Origin: Bdellovibrio bacteriovorus
GTDB lineage: Bacteria; Bdellovibrionota; Bdellovibrionia; Bdellovibrionales; Bdellovibrionaceae
Length of the DNA stretch: 64,000 bases
Direction: 5' to 3'
Assembly (NCBI RefSeq): GCF_001592735.1
Contig: NZ_LUKE01000002.1
Location: 186,001 to 250,000, forward strand
Part shown: in pieces, positions 27,036 to 34,951 of the stretch
Position numbering within the stretch: the stretch's first letter is position 1
How the letters are laid out: each line of letters starts with the position of its first letter
Program-made: the position numbers and the translations under genes
The notes under the pieces: model-generated
What the model saw: the letters and a program-made list of their open reading frames with translations, nothing else
Database searches by the model: none
Told to the model about the DNA's origin: nothing

Positions 27036-27995
27036 TTACGAGCTTAGTACGATATCCTGGCAGTGGCGAACTTCAAAACCTGCGCTTTGATTGTAAACAA
27101 GGCGAGTGTCAAAGTCATGAATCCGCGAGACCAGACAAGCGGCACTTCCCCCCGCTAATTGGAATTGATCTAACGGTGAATAGATGACTTTTTTACCCAA
27201 GGCTTCAAGAATGCTTTTTAAGCGTGGCAGATAACTACCCATAACGATGGTGTCATCGACTTCGACCCAATTTAAACCAAACTTCATGGTCTCTTCTTTA
27301 TGGACCGGAATTAAGGAGTGGATGCCGCTGTGACGAAGCGCTTGCCAAGACTCATCCGTGAAAGCTTCTCGACACGCAAATGCGGTCCCGTCGCTTAACA
27401 CAGATAAGGCGACATCGAGGTGATAGAAGTGCGGATCCTTTAATTGCAACGGAATGACCGTGGCATCAAAAAAATGGGAAAGCTCTAAAGAGGCTTTTCG
27501 CTCCGTGCGAAAACCGTAACCCATAAAGACTTTGTTTTCTGCGGGAAATACGACAACATCACCACCTTCAAGATGGCTGCGACTTTGCCCTGCAATCTCG
27601 ACACCCCATTTTTTTAAGTTAAAACGTCTTTGCTCGGATTCTAGCTTACGCTCCGAATGAACAGGTTGCGCAATCAGCGCCGAAAGTCCCTGAGAGCTGC
27701 GTTTTACGATCGCGCTGTCTTTGATAAAAACCGAATCATAAGCACCATGGACGAACGGAAGCATAATCACCTGAGCCCCGGCTTCGCGCAAAGACTGCGC
27801 AAAACGCGTGTGTTGGCTCAGAGCTTTCGCGGGACACGCAGCCCCCACCTTCATGTGAGGATTAATACTCCACGCCACCTGAAAAACGCATTCGTCGTTA
27901 AAATACCCTTTATGTGAATGCACGTGCTGCTGCTCGCAGCTTGATGGACAACAGGGGGCACTTAACAAAAATGTCGGTTGACGGTGAAATTTCAC
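27036..27995 (-). CDS. Amidinotransferase/arginine-deiminase superfamily enzyme (DDAH-like)
   Basis: 319 residues. Pentein-fold motifs in order: VFIKDSAIV, the HLEGGDVVVF loop (about 165), FYHLDVALSVL with the catalytic His (about 222), and AGGSAACLVSR with the catalytic Cys near the end. This order fits dimethylargininase or amidinotransferase-like proteins, which act on guanidines such as arginine or methylarginine. A Cys/His-rich N-terminus (APCCPSSCEQQHVHSH) is unusual and could bind a metal. The next gene on the strand is a methyltransferase with no gap. It is divergent from a diiron-enzyme gene. Confidence 0.82.
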   Translation of the reverse strand: MKFHRQPTFLLSAPCCPSSCEQQHVHSHKGYFNDECVFQVAWSINPHMKVGAACPAKALSQHTRFAQSLREAGAQVIMLPFVHGAYDSVFIKDSAIVKRSSQGLSALIAQPVHSERKLESEQRRFNLKKWGVEIAGQSRSHLEGGDVVVFPAENKVFMGYGFRTERKASLELSHFFDATVIPLQLKDPHFYHLDVALSVLSDGTAFACREAFTDESWQALRHSGIHSLIPVHKEETMKFGLNWVEVDDTIVMGSYLPRLKSILEALGKKVIYSPLDQFQLAGGSAACLVSRIHDFDTRLVYNQSAGFEVRHCQDIVLSS

Positions 27996-28067
27996 GATTC
28001 CTCCTTGAAGCGTTGGTTTTTACAAATGACAAACAGGCTTATAAGCATATTCGGGGCCAATTAAAAA

Positions 28068-29081
28068 ATGGCACAAAGACTGCAACTTGATAAAACCGAG
28101 AGTGATTTATTATTTCTATTTTTTCATTCGGAGGAAAAGATGCAGAGCCTAGAAATTTTTGAAAAATCAAACGACAAAGAAGGACTGGATTTAGGCGCCT
28201 CGCCTGCACAAAGCTTTTCTGATTTAACGGAAATTCACATGCAATTAGCGCGATTTAACCATCATCGTTTGGATCCCCAAGTTCCTTGTGCCCTGTGGAC
28301 TTCAGAGCTAAAAATCGAATCCGCGATGCGCGTTTTGGAAAATAAAATGTTAGAAAAAGAAATCTCTTTTATCAAACCACTGACGGTTGATTTACCCACT
28401 AACGCCAAACTATTCATGCACTGGTTTGAGGAATTGCGCCACAGTGGTCCGGGGCAAAACGACACTCTTTTTGATTGGCTGGAGGAGGCGGCAAACCATG
28501 ACGAAATGACGTGGTTCATCCGTCAAGAAGTCGCCGGTGAAGCGGGCTTTGAAGATTTAACTGCGTTAACACAAATCAAGATGCCCACGCGCCCGAAATT
28601 AGAACTGGCAAGAAACTATTGGGACGAGATGGGACGCGGAAACGAAAAAGGCATGCATGGACCGATGCTTTCAAATTTAGCCAAAGAATTAAATATCGAA
28701 CCGCCGTCACTAGAAGAAACGACGGCAGAGGCCGCAGCCTTGGGCAACATCATGATGGCCATGGCCATGAATCGTCGTTATGCTTATCATTCAGCGGGAG
28801 CACTAGGAGTCATCGAACTGACAGCTCCGGGCCGTGCTTTAAAGGTCTATCACGGACTTAAACGTTTAGGCTTAAGCCCCGAAGCGCAACGCTATTATTT
28901 GATTCATTCAAGTCTTGATATCAAACATTCAGAAGCTTGGAATGCCGAGGTGTTATTACCCCTGGTCACGGAAAATCCCGCACTCGCCTTGCCCATTGCG
29001 GAAGGTGCGCTTTTACGATTGAACGCCGGTCGCCGATGTTTTGAAAGATATCGTAAAGAGCTGTGGGGACCGGCGCACTAG
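28068..29081 (+). CDS. Haem-oxygenase-like diiron enzyme (iron-containing redox enzyme family)
   Basis: 337 residues; the first 100 are variable and the last 230 form a helical bundle with the metal pattern of the haem-oxygenase-like diiron group. Candidate ligands: Glu in WFIRQEVAGEAG, Glu and His in YWDEMGRGNEKGMHGPML, Glu in LGVIELTAPG, and His, Asp, His in YYLIHSSLDIKHSEAW. All six are in the usual order. Members use O2 to cleave or hydroxylate amines and amino acids, including guanidines in SznF. Divergent from the amidinotransferase gene by 72 bp. The substrate is unknown. Confidence 0.8.
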   Translation: MAQRLQLDKTESDLLFLFFHSEEKMQSLEIFEKSNDKEGLDLGASPAQSFSDLTEIHMQLARFNHHRLDPQVPCALWTSELKIESAMRVLENKMLEKEISFIKPLTVDLPTNAKLFMHWFEELRHSGPGQNDTLFDWLEEAANHDEMTWFIRQEVAGEAGFEDLTALTQIKMPTRPKLELARNYWDEMGRGNEKGMHGPMLSNLAKELNIEPPSLEETTAEAAALGNIMMAMAMNRRYAYHSAGALGVIELTAPGRALKVYHGLKRLGLSPEAQRYYLIHSSLDIKHSEAWNAEVLLPLVTENPALALPIAEGALLRLNAGRRCFERYRKELWGPAH

Positions 29082-29099
29082 CGCCAGCACGCGGGATCT

Positions 29100-29777
29100 T
29101 TAGTTCTCTATCATTTTCTTAAGCTCGGAAAAGACTAATGGAAACTCCGTGAATCCATCCGAATCCAAAAAGTGGCCGCCTTTTTTTATGCGATGAAGAG
29201 GCGCCTCTAATTCTTTTGAAAGTCTTGCGGTAATTTCTGGCGCCACGATTTGGTCGTCCTCTGCGACGATCACCACACGTTGAGCCGCGATCTTTTTAAG
29301 ACGGTTCACATCATATTTTTTTGCCGTAAACTCATTGAGCAACGTCAAATTAGGCAATGATTCTGAAAATCCAGAAACACAGATGATACCGCCAATACGC
29401 GTACTTTCAGGAAGTGAGGAAAGATAATTCAAAAGGTTGATGCAGCCAAGGCTGTGCCCCACAAAGTAAGTGTGCTCATTCGGAGTTTTGATTTCCTTTT
29501 TTAGGACTTCATTCCAAGCCGGGGCCTTGGGGCTATTTGTTTCAGGCATTTGCAACACATCGACCTGCCCACCCTCTTTTTCGATTTGTTTTTTTAACCA
29601 CGGAAACCAGTGGCTATCAGGTGACGCCATATAACCATGATTGATAAATACTTTCGCTTGTTTCATTTTTTCGCTCTTATTTGCCGACAGCTGTTTAGAT
29701 TTTGCGATACCCAGATTTGGAATGATGAACAGACCGAGGGTGATAATAAGGGTGGAAAGCTTGCGTTGAATCTTCAT
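29100..29777 (-). CDS. Exported alpha/beta hydrolase (RBBP9/YdeN-like)
   Basis: 225 residues. Signal peptide or anchor to about residue 25 (LSTLIITLGLFIIPNLGIA). The hydrolase fold has the oxyanion start FINHGYMASPDSHWFPWL, the nucleophile elbow FVGHSLGCINLL with catalytic Ser, the acid in VIVAEDDQIVAPEIT, and His in KKGGHFLDSDGF. This matches the RBBP9/YdeN group of small serine hydrolases, which are usually cytoplasmic; the added signal peptide suggests a periplasmic version here. Its start precedes a 230-bp gap with the toxin-antitoxin-like pair. Confidence 0.82.
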   Translation of the reverse strand: MKIQRKLSTLIITLGLFIIPNLGIAKSKQLSANKSEKMKQAKVFINHGYMASPDSHWFPWLKKQIEKEGGQVDVLQMPETNSPKAPAWNEVLKKEIKTPNEHTYFVGHSLGCINLLNYLSSLPESTRIGGIICVSGFSESLPNLTLLNEFTAKKYDVNRLKKIAAQRVVIVAEDDQIVAPEITARLSKELEAPLHRIKKGGHFLDSDGFTEFPLVFSELKKMIEN

Positions 29778-29955
29778 TAGACAATTCTTTCACGAAGCCC
29801 GCGGTTCACGCAACCCTCGCCGCTTGCAGCCATATACATCGAAACTACGGCCCGGACGAATTCTTTAAAAGCCGGATATGGCATACCTTTTATGCACCCT
29901 AAAGCCAGCACCAATAGTGATAGGCCCTATTATATCAGTAAAAATGCACAAATTT

Positions 29956-29987
29956 TCATTAATAAAGTTAATGACTTTTTTAATGAC
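29956..29987. promoter_or_regulatory. Palindrome and direct repeat upstream of the DUF4258/HTH pair
   Basis: TCATTAA-TAAAG-TTAATGA is a perfect 7-bp inverted repeat, and its right arm plus one base (TTAATGAC) is repeated at 29980. The cluster ends about 17 bases before the ATG at 30005. It fits an operator for autoregulation by the HTH protein of the pair. Confidence 0.5.
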
Positions 29988-30004
29988 TTAGTATAGGATT
30001 TTAA

Positions 30005-30247
30005 ATGTCTATTATTGACATCATCAAGGATGACCTCGTCTCTGGTAACTTTAGACTTACCCTTCACGCTCGACAACGCATGGATCAGCGCCGGGTTACT
30101 TTGCAGGATATTCGCATCTGTGCAAAAGATGGCGAGATCTTTGTAGATGGGGATGAGTTTAATCTTATCGGATTAGATTTGGAGGATCGTGATCTTACGG
30201 TCGTGTGTGCTTACCGTCACGGAACTTTGATCGTCACGGTTAAATAG
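30005..30247 (+). CDS. DUF4258-like small protein, possible toxin of a TA pair
   Basis: 80 residues: an N-terminal helix, then RLTLHARQRMDQRRVTLQDI, which matches the DUF4258 signature 'SLHARQRMaeRgIs..dI', then beta strands DLTVVCAYRHGTLIVTVK. DUF4258 proteins resemble RelE/MqsR-type folds and are often the toxin partner of an HTH antitoxin. The next gene, 11 bp downstream, encodes an HTH protein. No direct toxic motif is visible. The ATG follows TATAGGATTTTAA, a weak ribosome site. Confidence 0.6.
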   Translation: MSIIDIIKDDLVSGNFRLTLHARQRMDQRRVTLQDIRICAKDGEIFVDGDEFNLIGLDLEDRDLTVVCAYRHGTLIVTVK

Positions 30248-30257
30248 GAGAGAAAAT

Positions 30258-30698
30258 ATGGCGCAGGCAAAAAAACATACTATTCGAATCGAAAATTTTT
30301 GTGGTTTTGAATATCTTATTGCTGAAAACGTCCCGGCTTATGAGGATAAAAAATACGGCACCGTCATTAACATGGACCCTGCAGACATGGAGATAATTGC
30401 TGCCACAGCCATCATCGAAAATAACTATCCTATTCGCGGCAAAGAAGTTCATCTTTTCCGCAGCGTTCTGGATTTATCACTGGAGCGCTTCGCAGGTATC
30501 TTTGGGCTTTCCGGCGCGGGTGTTCTTAAATGGGAAAAGTCCCCTTTAAAACGCCTTGATCTTGCCAACGAATGGATGATTCGCTCGTTCATGTCAGAAA
30601 AACTAAATCTAAAAAAGCAGTGCCTATTTTCCGAAGCCATGAAGGTGGAAGACTCTAAAGTCAAGCAATCCCATTCGATCAAGCTTCGCGCTTCCTAA
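30258..30698 (+). CDS. HTH protein, possible antitoxin (MqsA/Xre-like)
   Basis: 146 residues with AGGAGAG before the ATG. N-terminal region to about 70 ends AIIENNYPIRGKEVHLFR. The HTH follows: VLDLSLERFAGIFGLSGAGVLKWEKSPL (about 75-102), the layout of MqsA-type and Xre antitoxins, where 'lr..lgls......WE.g'. The N-terminus has 'YLIAENVPAYEDKKYG' and no Cys pairs, so the MqsA zinc site is absent. The pair DUF4258/HTH and the palindromes upstream suggest a toxin-antitoxin module; other uses of the pair are possible. Confidence 0.6.
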   Translation: MAQAKKHTIRIENFCGFEYLIAENVPAYEDKKYGTVINMDPADMEIIAATAIIENNYPIRGKEVHLFRSVLDLSLERFAGIFGLSGAGVLKWEKSPLKRLDLANEWMIRSFMSEKLNLKKQCLFSEAMKVEDSKVKQSHSIKLRAS

Positions 30699-30742
30699 GG
30701 GCGCATTATCGCTTACAACTTACCATCCTGAACCGGAGGGCC

Positions 30743-31117
30743 CTATTTATTGGAAAAACGCTTCATTGCTTTTCTGGAACCTTGAACACACCCTGTTCTC
30801 ACTCGTTGAGTAACACACTCGTCATTTGAACACACACTGGCCCATGCATTAATAAAGATATTTCTATTTCTACAGTTAGGGGTGTCAAAAGCGAGGACCA
30901 CCTCAAGAGCATCCGTTTTATTTACCTCGTCATAGCTTCGTTTAACGTCAAAGGAGCGAATTTTATAAAAGTCATCCTCTTCCATAAACTCCACCAAAGA
31001 TTGAACGGCCCACTGTTTCGCCACTGAATCAGTAAGCCAACTAGGGAAGTGAGGACCCGCGCTTGAGTGCGCCGATGCAGAAAATAATAAAACGAATACG
31101 GATAAAAGCACTTTCAT
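30743..31117 (-). CDS. Small exported protein
   Basis: 124 residues from the ATG at 31117, preceded by GGAGGG, with a signal peptide MKVLLSVFVLLFSASAHSSA. An earlier start at 31150 would place 11 residues before it. The mature part has four Cys (TPNCRN, ASVCSNDEC, TGCVQG) and a helical start (VAKQWAVQSLVEFMEEDDF). The C-terminus is basic (KAMKRFSNK). No family recognised. It converges on the HTH gene at 30258. Confidence 0.65.
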   Translation of the reverse strand: MKVLLSVFVLLFSASAHSSAGPHFPSWLTDSVAKQWAVQSLVEFMEEDDFYKIRSFDVKRSYDEVNKTDALEVVLAFDTPNCRNRNIFINAWASVCSNDECVTQRVRTGCVQGSRKAMKRFSNK

Positions 31118-31175
31118 CAACCCTCCAAGTCTTATGATTTTTGTCACCATCTTAACCCCGTCTCATACCTGAGCG

Positions 31176-31628
31176 CTACTTAACCGCGACGAAGATATTC
31201 ACCGCGCCCCCTGGTTGCTCTGGATACAACTCAAAATCAAAAGAGTATTTTCTTTGAATCTCGCTAGATTTTTCTAAAGCCCAGATTTGTTGCCAACCTT
31301 GAACAACAACTTCGGGCATAGCCCCGACAGCGCAAGGAAAAACTTGGTACTTTTGTTCCGGAATTTGAATGACCTCTAACCCCCCAGGCACATCCGTCGC
31401 TTTAGAAACTTTCATTCCCAACATCACCGAATACGGGCCTGAGGAATCTGTTTCATAGTCATGGTAAACGCTTAAAATTTCGCCAGAAAGTTTATTAGGA
31501 ATCTTTTCAGCAATATTATTTGCAAAAAACTGATTCCATAACGAAGCGATGCGAGCCACCCCGTTCATTTCATCAACGTTTGAAGTGCGTGTTTTAATTC
31601 CGACAACGGTAAAGCTTTTTTCGTTCAT
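31176..31628 (-). CDS. GyrI-like/effector-binding domain protein
   Basis: 150 residues that follow the GyrI-like (AraC/SOUL-type) ligand-binding fold: FTVVGIKTRTSN at the start, then ASLWNQFFANNIAEKIPNK, then SVYHDYETDSSGPYSVMLGM, ending YSFDFELYPEQPGGAVNIFV. Such proteins bind hydrophobic cations or drugs and occur alone or fused to AraC HTH domains. No HTH is present here, so it is probably a stand-alone binding protein. Its ATG lies in a weak ribosome-site context, 18 bp after the stop of the exported protein at 31647; the two are on the same strand. Confidence 0.75.
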   Translation of the reverse strand: MNEKSFTVVGIKTRTSNVDEMNGVARIASLWNQFFANNIAEKIPNKLSGEILSVYHDYETDSSGPYSVMLGMKVSKATDVPGGLEVIQIPEQKYQVFPCAVGAMPEVVVQGWQQIWALEKSSEIQRKYSFDFELYPEQPGGAVNIFVAVK

Positions 31629-31646
31629 GAACTCAAGTCGCCTTCT

Positions 31647-32006
31647 TTAGAATTTCAATGTCTCAATTTTTTGCTGCAGTTCTGACAACCGCCTCCATTC
31701 TTCTGCGGTGAATGTCTCACTTAAATTTAATGAGTTCTTTTCTCCGCATTTTCCATGACTATTTTTGACGAGGTCGAAATATTTTTGGGCTTCATTATGG
31801 CCCGAGTTTCTCATCGCCAAAAGATAGCCGTGCACTTGACCAAGAAACCAGCACGTTGCTGGGCCATTTTTATCTTCGATCGCGGGCTTCATAAATTTAG
31901 AAAGAGCTTGCGCGGTACTCATTTTTAGCTCACTTTTCGATTCAGCCGCGAACACTAAAGATGCAGAACACAGCAGAGTCGCCAAAAAACAAATGACTTT
32001 ATTCAC
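31647..32006 (-). CDS. Small exported protein, Rap1a-like pattern possible
   Basis: 119 residues with a clear signal peptide (MNKVICFLATLLCSASLVFA). The mature chain is helical: a stretch ending TCWFLGQVHGYLLAMRNSG, then a second Cys in NSHGKCGEKN. The 'C.f..g.v.Gy' piece recalls Rap1a/Tai immunity proteins, which have a similar Cys pair, but the rest is too divergent to claim it. It lies 18 bp upstream of the GyrI-like gene on the same strand, so the two are probably cotranscribed. Confidence 0.6.
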   Translation of the reverse strand: MNKVICFLATLLCSASLVFAAESKSELKMSTAQALSKFMKPAIEDKNGPATCWFLGQVHGYLLAMRNSGHNEAQKYFDLVKNSHGKCGEKNSLNLSETFTAEEWRRLSELQQKIETLKF

Positions 32007-32440
32007 AAAACATCTCCGTCCTTAAAATCTTGAATCTAGTTACGCACTTCTTCACAACCTTGGGCGATGTGCTCTTTACTGAACACTATAACGGGCCAAT
32101 CGAAAGAATATTTTATTAAACATCCCCATGAAGACTCAATGGTATTGGTCCACGTGGGAGCTATCAATAAGCAAATACTTTAGAACACCGCAAAATCAGA
32201 ATAGAACGCCAGGGATTTGGCTCATCAAATCTGGAGTTTTTAGGTTACCCAGAGAACGAGGTGTCGAAGCATTGGACAGCTGCGCCACCCCTATCATCAT
32301 ACCCTCTGGGTCTCTCGACGAGCCGTTTCTAAAATATAAACACCCCCATTTTTTGATGCAGTCCCATGATTCATCAAGAAAGCAAAGAAGCATCCGAAAA
32401 GACCTAAATCGCCAATGATATTTTTAGCACGGAGTTTTTT
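32007..32440. other. 434-bp gap with no supported gene
   Basis: Divergent region between the exported protein gene (minus) and the glucanase (plus). A 96-codon plus-strand frame at 32128-32418 exists but has no good ribosome site and an unlikely product composition, and a minus-strand frame at 32196 is tRNA-like by chance (see rejected). I see no hairpin worth naming. GGAG precedes the glucanase ATG. Confidence 0.4.
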
Positions 32441-33385
32441 ATGAAATTGAAAATGCCTTCACCAAAATCTTTGCTAGCGGGCTCCGGGGCCTTGTGCATG
32501 ATCGTTTTATTTAATAACTGCAGCGGGGGATATCAAACGCAAGACACCTCGTCCCTCTCATCATCCAATTCGACATCGGAAACTCAATGCACCGATCCTA
32601 CCGGTTTTAAAGAAACCAAAGGTCAGAACGTCGCTCCCTCAAAACCTGATGCCGATGGGTATATGATGGTTTGGCGCGATGAGTTTGATGGATCCGAACT
32701 GAATTTGAAATACTGGGAGTACGAAATTGACGGCGACGGCGGCGGAAACAACGAGCTGCAATACTACACTGACAGCCCTAAAAATACTTCGGTGAAAAAT
32801 GGCCTGCTTACCTTGAAGCTGATTAAAGAAGATGTGAATCGATTCGGAAAAATCTATTCTCACTCCTCGTCCCGTATTCGCAGCAAAGGCCGGGCGTCGT
32901 GGCGTTACGGCAAGTTTGAAATTCGCGCCAAAATTTCAAAAGGAGTGGGCGTTTGGCCAGCGATTTGGATGCTTCCAGAAAGCGAAGTTTACGGTTCTTG
33001 GCCCTTAAGCGGAGAAATTGACATCTTAGAAATCAGAGGCCGAGAGCCTCAAACTTTGATGGGTACTTTGCACTTTGGACAGCCTTGGCCCAACAACCAA
33101 TGGACCGACGGTCGATACTCCCTTAGCGGGACGGATTTTAGCGAAGGCTTCCATGTGTTCAGCGTGGTTTGGGAGCCCGAACTTATCAAGTGGTATGTGG
33201 ACGGTGTATTATACTCAACCAAAACACCGGCCGATCTTCGCGGACAACCTTGGCGTTTTGATCAGAATTTTTATTTAATCTTGAATCTCGCTTTTGGTGG
33301 CGGATTCGATAACAATCAGGCGGATCTTGCAATCACTGAGTCAAACCTTTACATCGACTATGTGCGAGTCTACCAGAAAAAATAA
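32441..33385 (+). CDS. GH16 beta-glucanase lipoprotein
   Basis: 314 residues. Lipobox FNNC at Cys 27 after a hydrophobic core (SGALCMIVLFNNC), then a Ser-rich linker. The GH16 domain runs from about residue 73 to the end: WRDEFDGSELNLKYW, then SRIRSKGRASWRYGKFEIRA, the catalytic signature GEIDILEIRG (the two Glu as nucleophile and acid/base), and the C-terminal VWEPELIKWYVDGVL and YIDYVRVYQ. Enzymes of this type cut beta-1,3 or beta-1,3-1,4 glucans. The lipid anchor would hold it on the outer membrane, perhaps to use prey or environmental polysaccharide. Confidence 0.92.
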   Translation: MKLKMPSPKSLLAGSGALCMIVLFNNCSGGYQTQDTSSLSSSNSTSETQCTDPTGFKETKGQNVAPSKPDADGYMMVWRDEFDGSELNLKYWEYEIDGDGGGNNELQYYTDSPKNTSVKNGLLTLKLIKEDVNRFGKIYSHSSSRIRSKGRASWRYGKFEIRAKISKGVGVWPAIWMLPESEVYGSWPLSGEIDILEIRGREPQTLMGTLHFGQPWPNNQWTDGRYSLSGTDFSEGFHVFSVVWEPELIKWYVDGVLYSTKTPADLRGQPWRFDQNFYLILNLAFGGGFDNNQADLAITESNLYIDYVRVYQKK

Positions 33386-33568
33386 ATTTGTTAGCAAGAG
33401 GCCGGCGCATGCGCGCCCCTCATCTTTCACAGTAAAAGCCTTAACAGCTCATTCACTTGCCCCGCACTCAATCCGGTGGCGCGACTTACTTGAAATGTTT
33501 CTAAACGCGAGAGATGCCCGCACCTTGGATGAATTGCCTAGGATAACTTACTGTGTTAACTAGTATAA

Positions 33569-34063
33569 ATGGACTTCGGCAGTTTAGTTTTGTCTCCAAT
33601 AAAATCCACAGACATCAACGACCTTTTTCAAGTCTGCCAGGATGATAATCTTCGCAAATTCCTTATGGAAGGCATGGAAATGTCCATGGACGACTGCGAA
33701 CAGCTAATAGCTTCGAACGACCTGTTTTTAACAAAAAATCCAATCGGTTTATATCTGGTAAGACTGAATGACAAAACCATCGGCTATGGCGGCTTTAAAG
33801 AGACTTTTCCTCAAAGTGAAAACGTGGATTTTATGTATGCTCTGACGGGCGAATTTTTCGGAAAAGGCTTAGGCTCAGAAATCGCCCAAAGACTCTTAGG
33901 TCTTTATAAAAACTCTGGCAGCCCAAAAAAGATAACGGCCGTGGTGAACGCCGAAAATAAAGCCTCAATAAGAATTTTAGAAAAGAATAACTTTATTCAC
34001 CAGGGTAAAGCCCCTGGTGAACTGAGCCACTTAGAGTATTATATTAATGCCAAAAATCCCTAA
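33569..34063 (+). CDS. GNAT-family acetyltransferase (RimJ/RimL-like)
   Basis: 164 residues: LSPIKSTDINDLFQVC at the start, FLTKNPIGLYLVRLNDKTIGYGGF (strand 4 area), VDFMYALTGEFFGKGLGSEIAQRLLG (acetyl-CoA loop, here GKGLGS, near the usual R/QxxGxG/A), and KITAVVNAENKASIRILEKNNF (the RimJ/L 'Nh.aSi.vleK.GF' signature). The role could be N-terminal or small-molecule acetylation. Weak ribosome site before the ATG. Confidence 0.85.
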   Translation: MDFGSLVLSPIKSTDINDLFQVCQDDNLRKFLMEGMEMSMDDCEQLIASNDLFLTKNPIGLYLVRLNDKTIGYGGFKETFPQSENVDFMYALTGEFFGKGLGSEIAQRLLGLYKNSGSPKKITAVVNAENKASIRILEKNNFIHQGKAPGELSHLEYYINAKNP

Positions 34064-34088
34064 AAATGATCTTGAGAAAAGATTTGTT

Positions 34089-34916
34089 TCAGTTGCTAGA
34101 CGGATCATTACCACAAACTAACTTCTGACAATCTTTTTCATTAAGGCCTTTTTTCAATTCACCTTTTTGAATCATTTGTAAACACTCTTGCCGACACTGC
34201 TCTGTAACAACGACCGGTTTTAGCTCAGCCAATTTATAGGCTTTCGCAATTTGCTCAGCTTCAAGTGGATCATCACCGTAGGGGTAACTCCCATACCAAT
34301 GCCCCCATGAATCTTTATGTAAGCCCGATGCTTCCTGACTCCACCCAGCTATTCTTTGCATAGTTTCCAACGAAAAAAGTCGTACACCTTCAGTTGCACT
34401 TACAATATTAGCTTTAGCAACCGCTTCCGACTGAGGGGGACCGACAATCTTCTTGGTTCCCCTATTTATAATTTTTAACCCATTCACAGAGTCTGTTTTT
34501 TTATAGACTTGTTCCGCCGAAATAACAGAATGCTCGATCTCCAAGACAGCCAATTCTTTCCATCTTAATTTTATTTCCGGCGTACCAGTAACAACAAGGA
34601 CATCGACTTCTTTTGAGCCATCTAGCAGAAAAACCCTGGTGGCATAGTCAACTGTGGCACCACAGTTTCTGACTTCTGCTTTGGCCGTAAACTTCCCATT
34701 GGGAGCAGCTACGCTGCTGATTGGATCAACAATGCAGACTCCCGCGGGACTCGTTTTTTTACCTTTCAGGGTGAGCATCAAATTCTTCGGGTCGCTTTCC
34801 TCATGGAAATACCCGACGACCTTACCCGAAGCATCTTTTGCCTCGACCCGTTTATTCTGTGCATAGGAATAGATGAACCCGAACGAACAGATGAAAAATC
34901 CGATGGCAAACTTCAT
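34089..34916 (-). CDS. Exported protein of unknown function
   Basis: 275 residues with a signal peptide MKFAIGFFICSFGFIYSYAQ. The mature part first looks beta-rich (VVGYFHEESDPKNLMLTL, VDYATRVFLLDGSKEVDVLV), then has a Trp/Tyr/Gly patch (HKDSWGHWYGSYPYGDD) and ends with a Cys-rich helix (TEQCRQECLQMI, EKDCQKLVC). Two Cys (ICVDPI-like AGVCIVD and VRNCGATVD) earlier. No enzyme motif. It sits 35 bp downstream of mvk on the same strand, so it could share the mevalonate transcript, but the link is probably accidental. Confidence 0.65.
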   Translation of the reverse strand: MKFAIGFFICSFGFIYSYAQNKRVEAKDASGKVVGYFHEESDPKNLMLTLKGKKTSPAGVCIVDPISSVAAPNGKFTAKAEVRNCGATVDYATRVFLLDGSKEVDVLVVTGTPEIKLRWKELAVLEIEHSVISAEQVYKKTDSVNGLKIINRGTKKIVGPPQSEAVAKANIVSATEGVRLFSLETMQRIAGWSQEASGLHKDSWGHWYGSYPYGDDPLEAEQIAKAYKLAELKPVVVTEQCRQECLQMIQKGELKKGLNEKDCQKLVCGNDPSSN

Positions 34917-34951
34917 AAGATGACTCCAACTTCAGACCGCAATGGCGGTCT

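Noticed and set aside
32196-32393. Minus-strand frame whose translation GVAQLSNASTPR looks like the 'GVAQLVRAP' false protein of tRNA genes
   Set aside because: The sequence has no acceptor stem, no TTCNANNC T loop and no stable anticodon arm, so it is not a tRNA; the resemblance to a D arm is too short.
32128-32418. 96-codon plus-strand ORF before the glucanase
   Set aside because: No convincing ribosome site, no domain, and composition unlike neighbouring genes.
33404-33417. Short hairpin GGCGC / GCGCC after the glucanase as a terminator
   Set aside because: Only five base pairs and no T tract.
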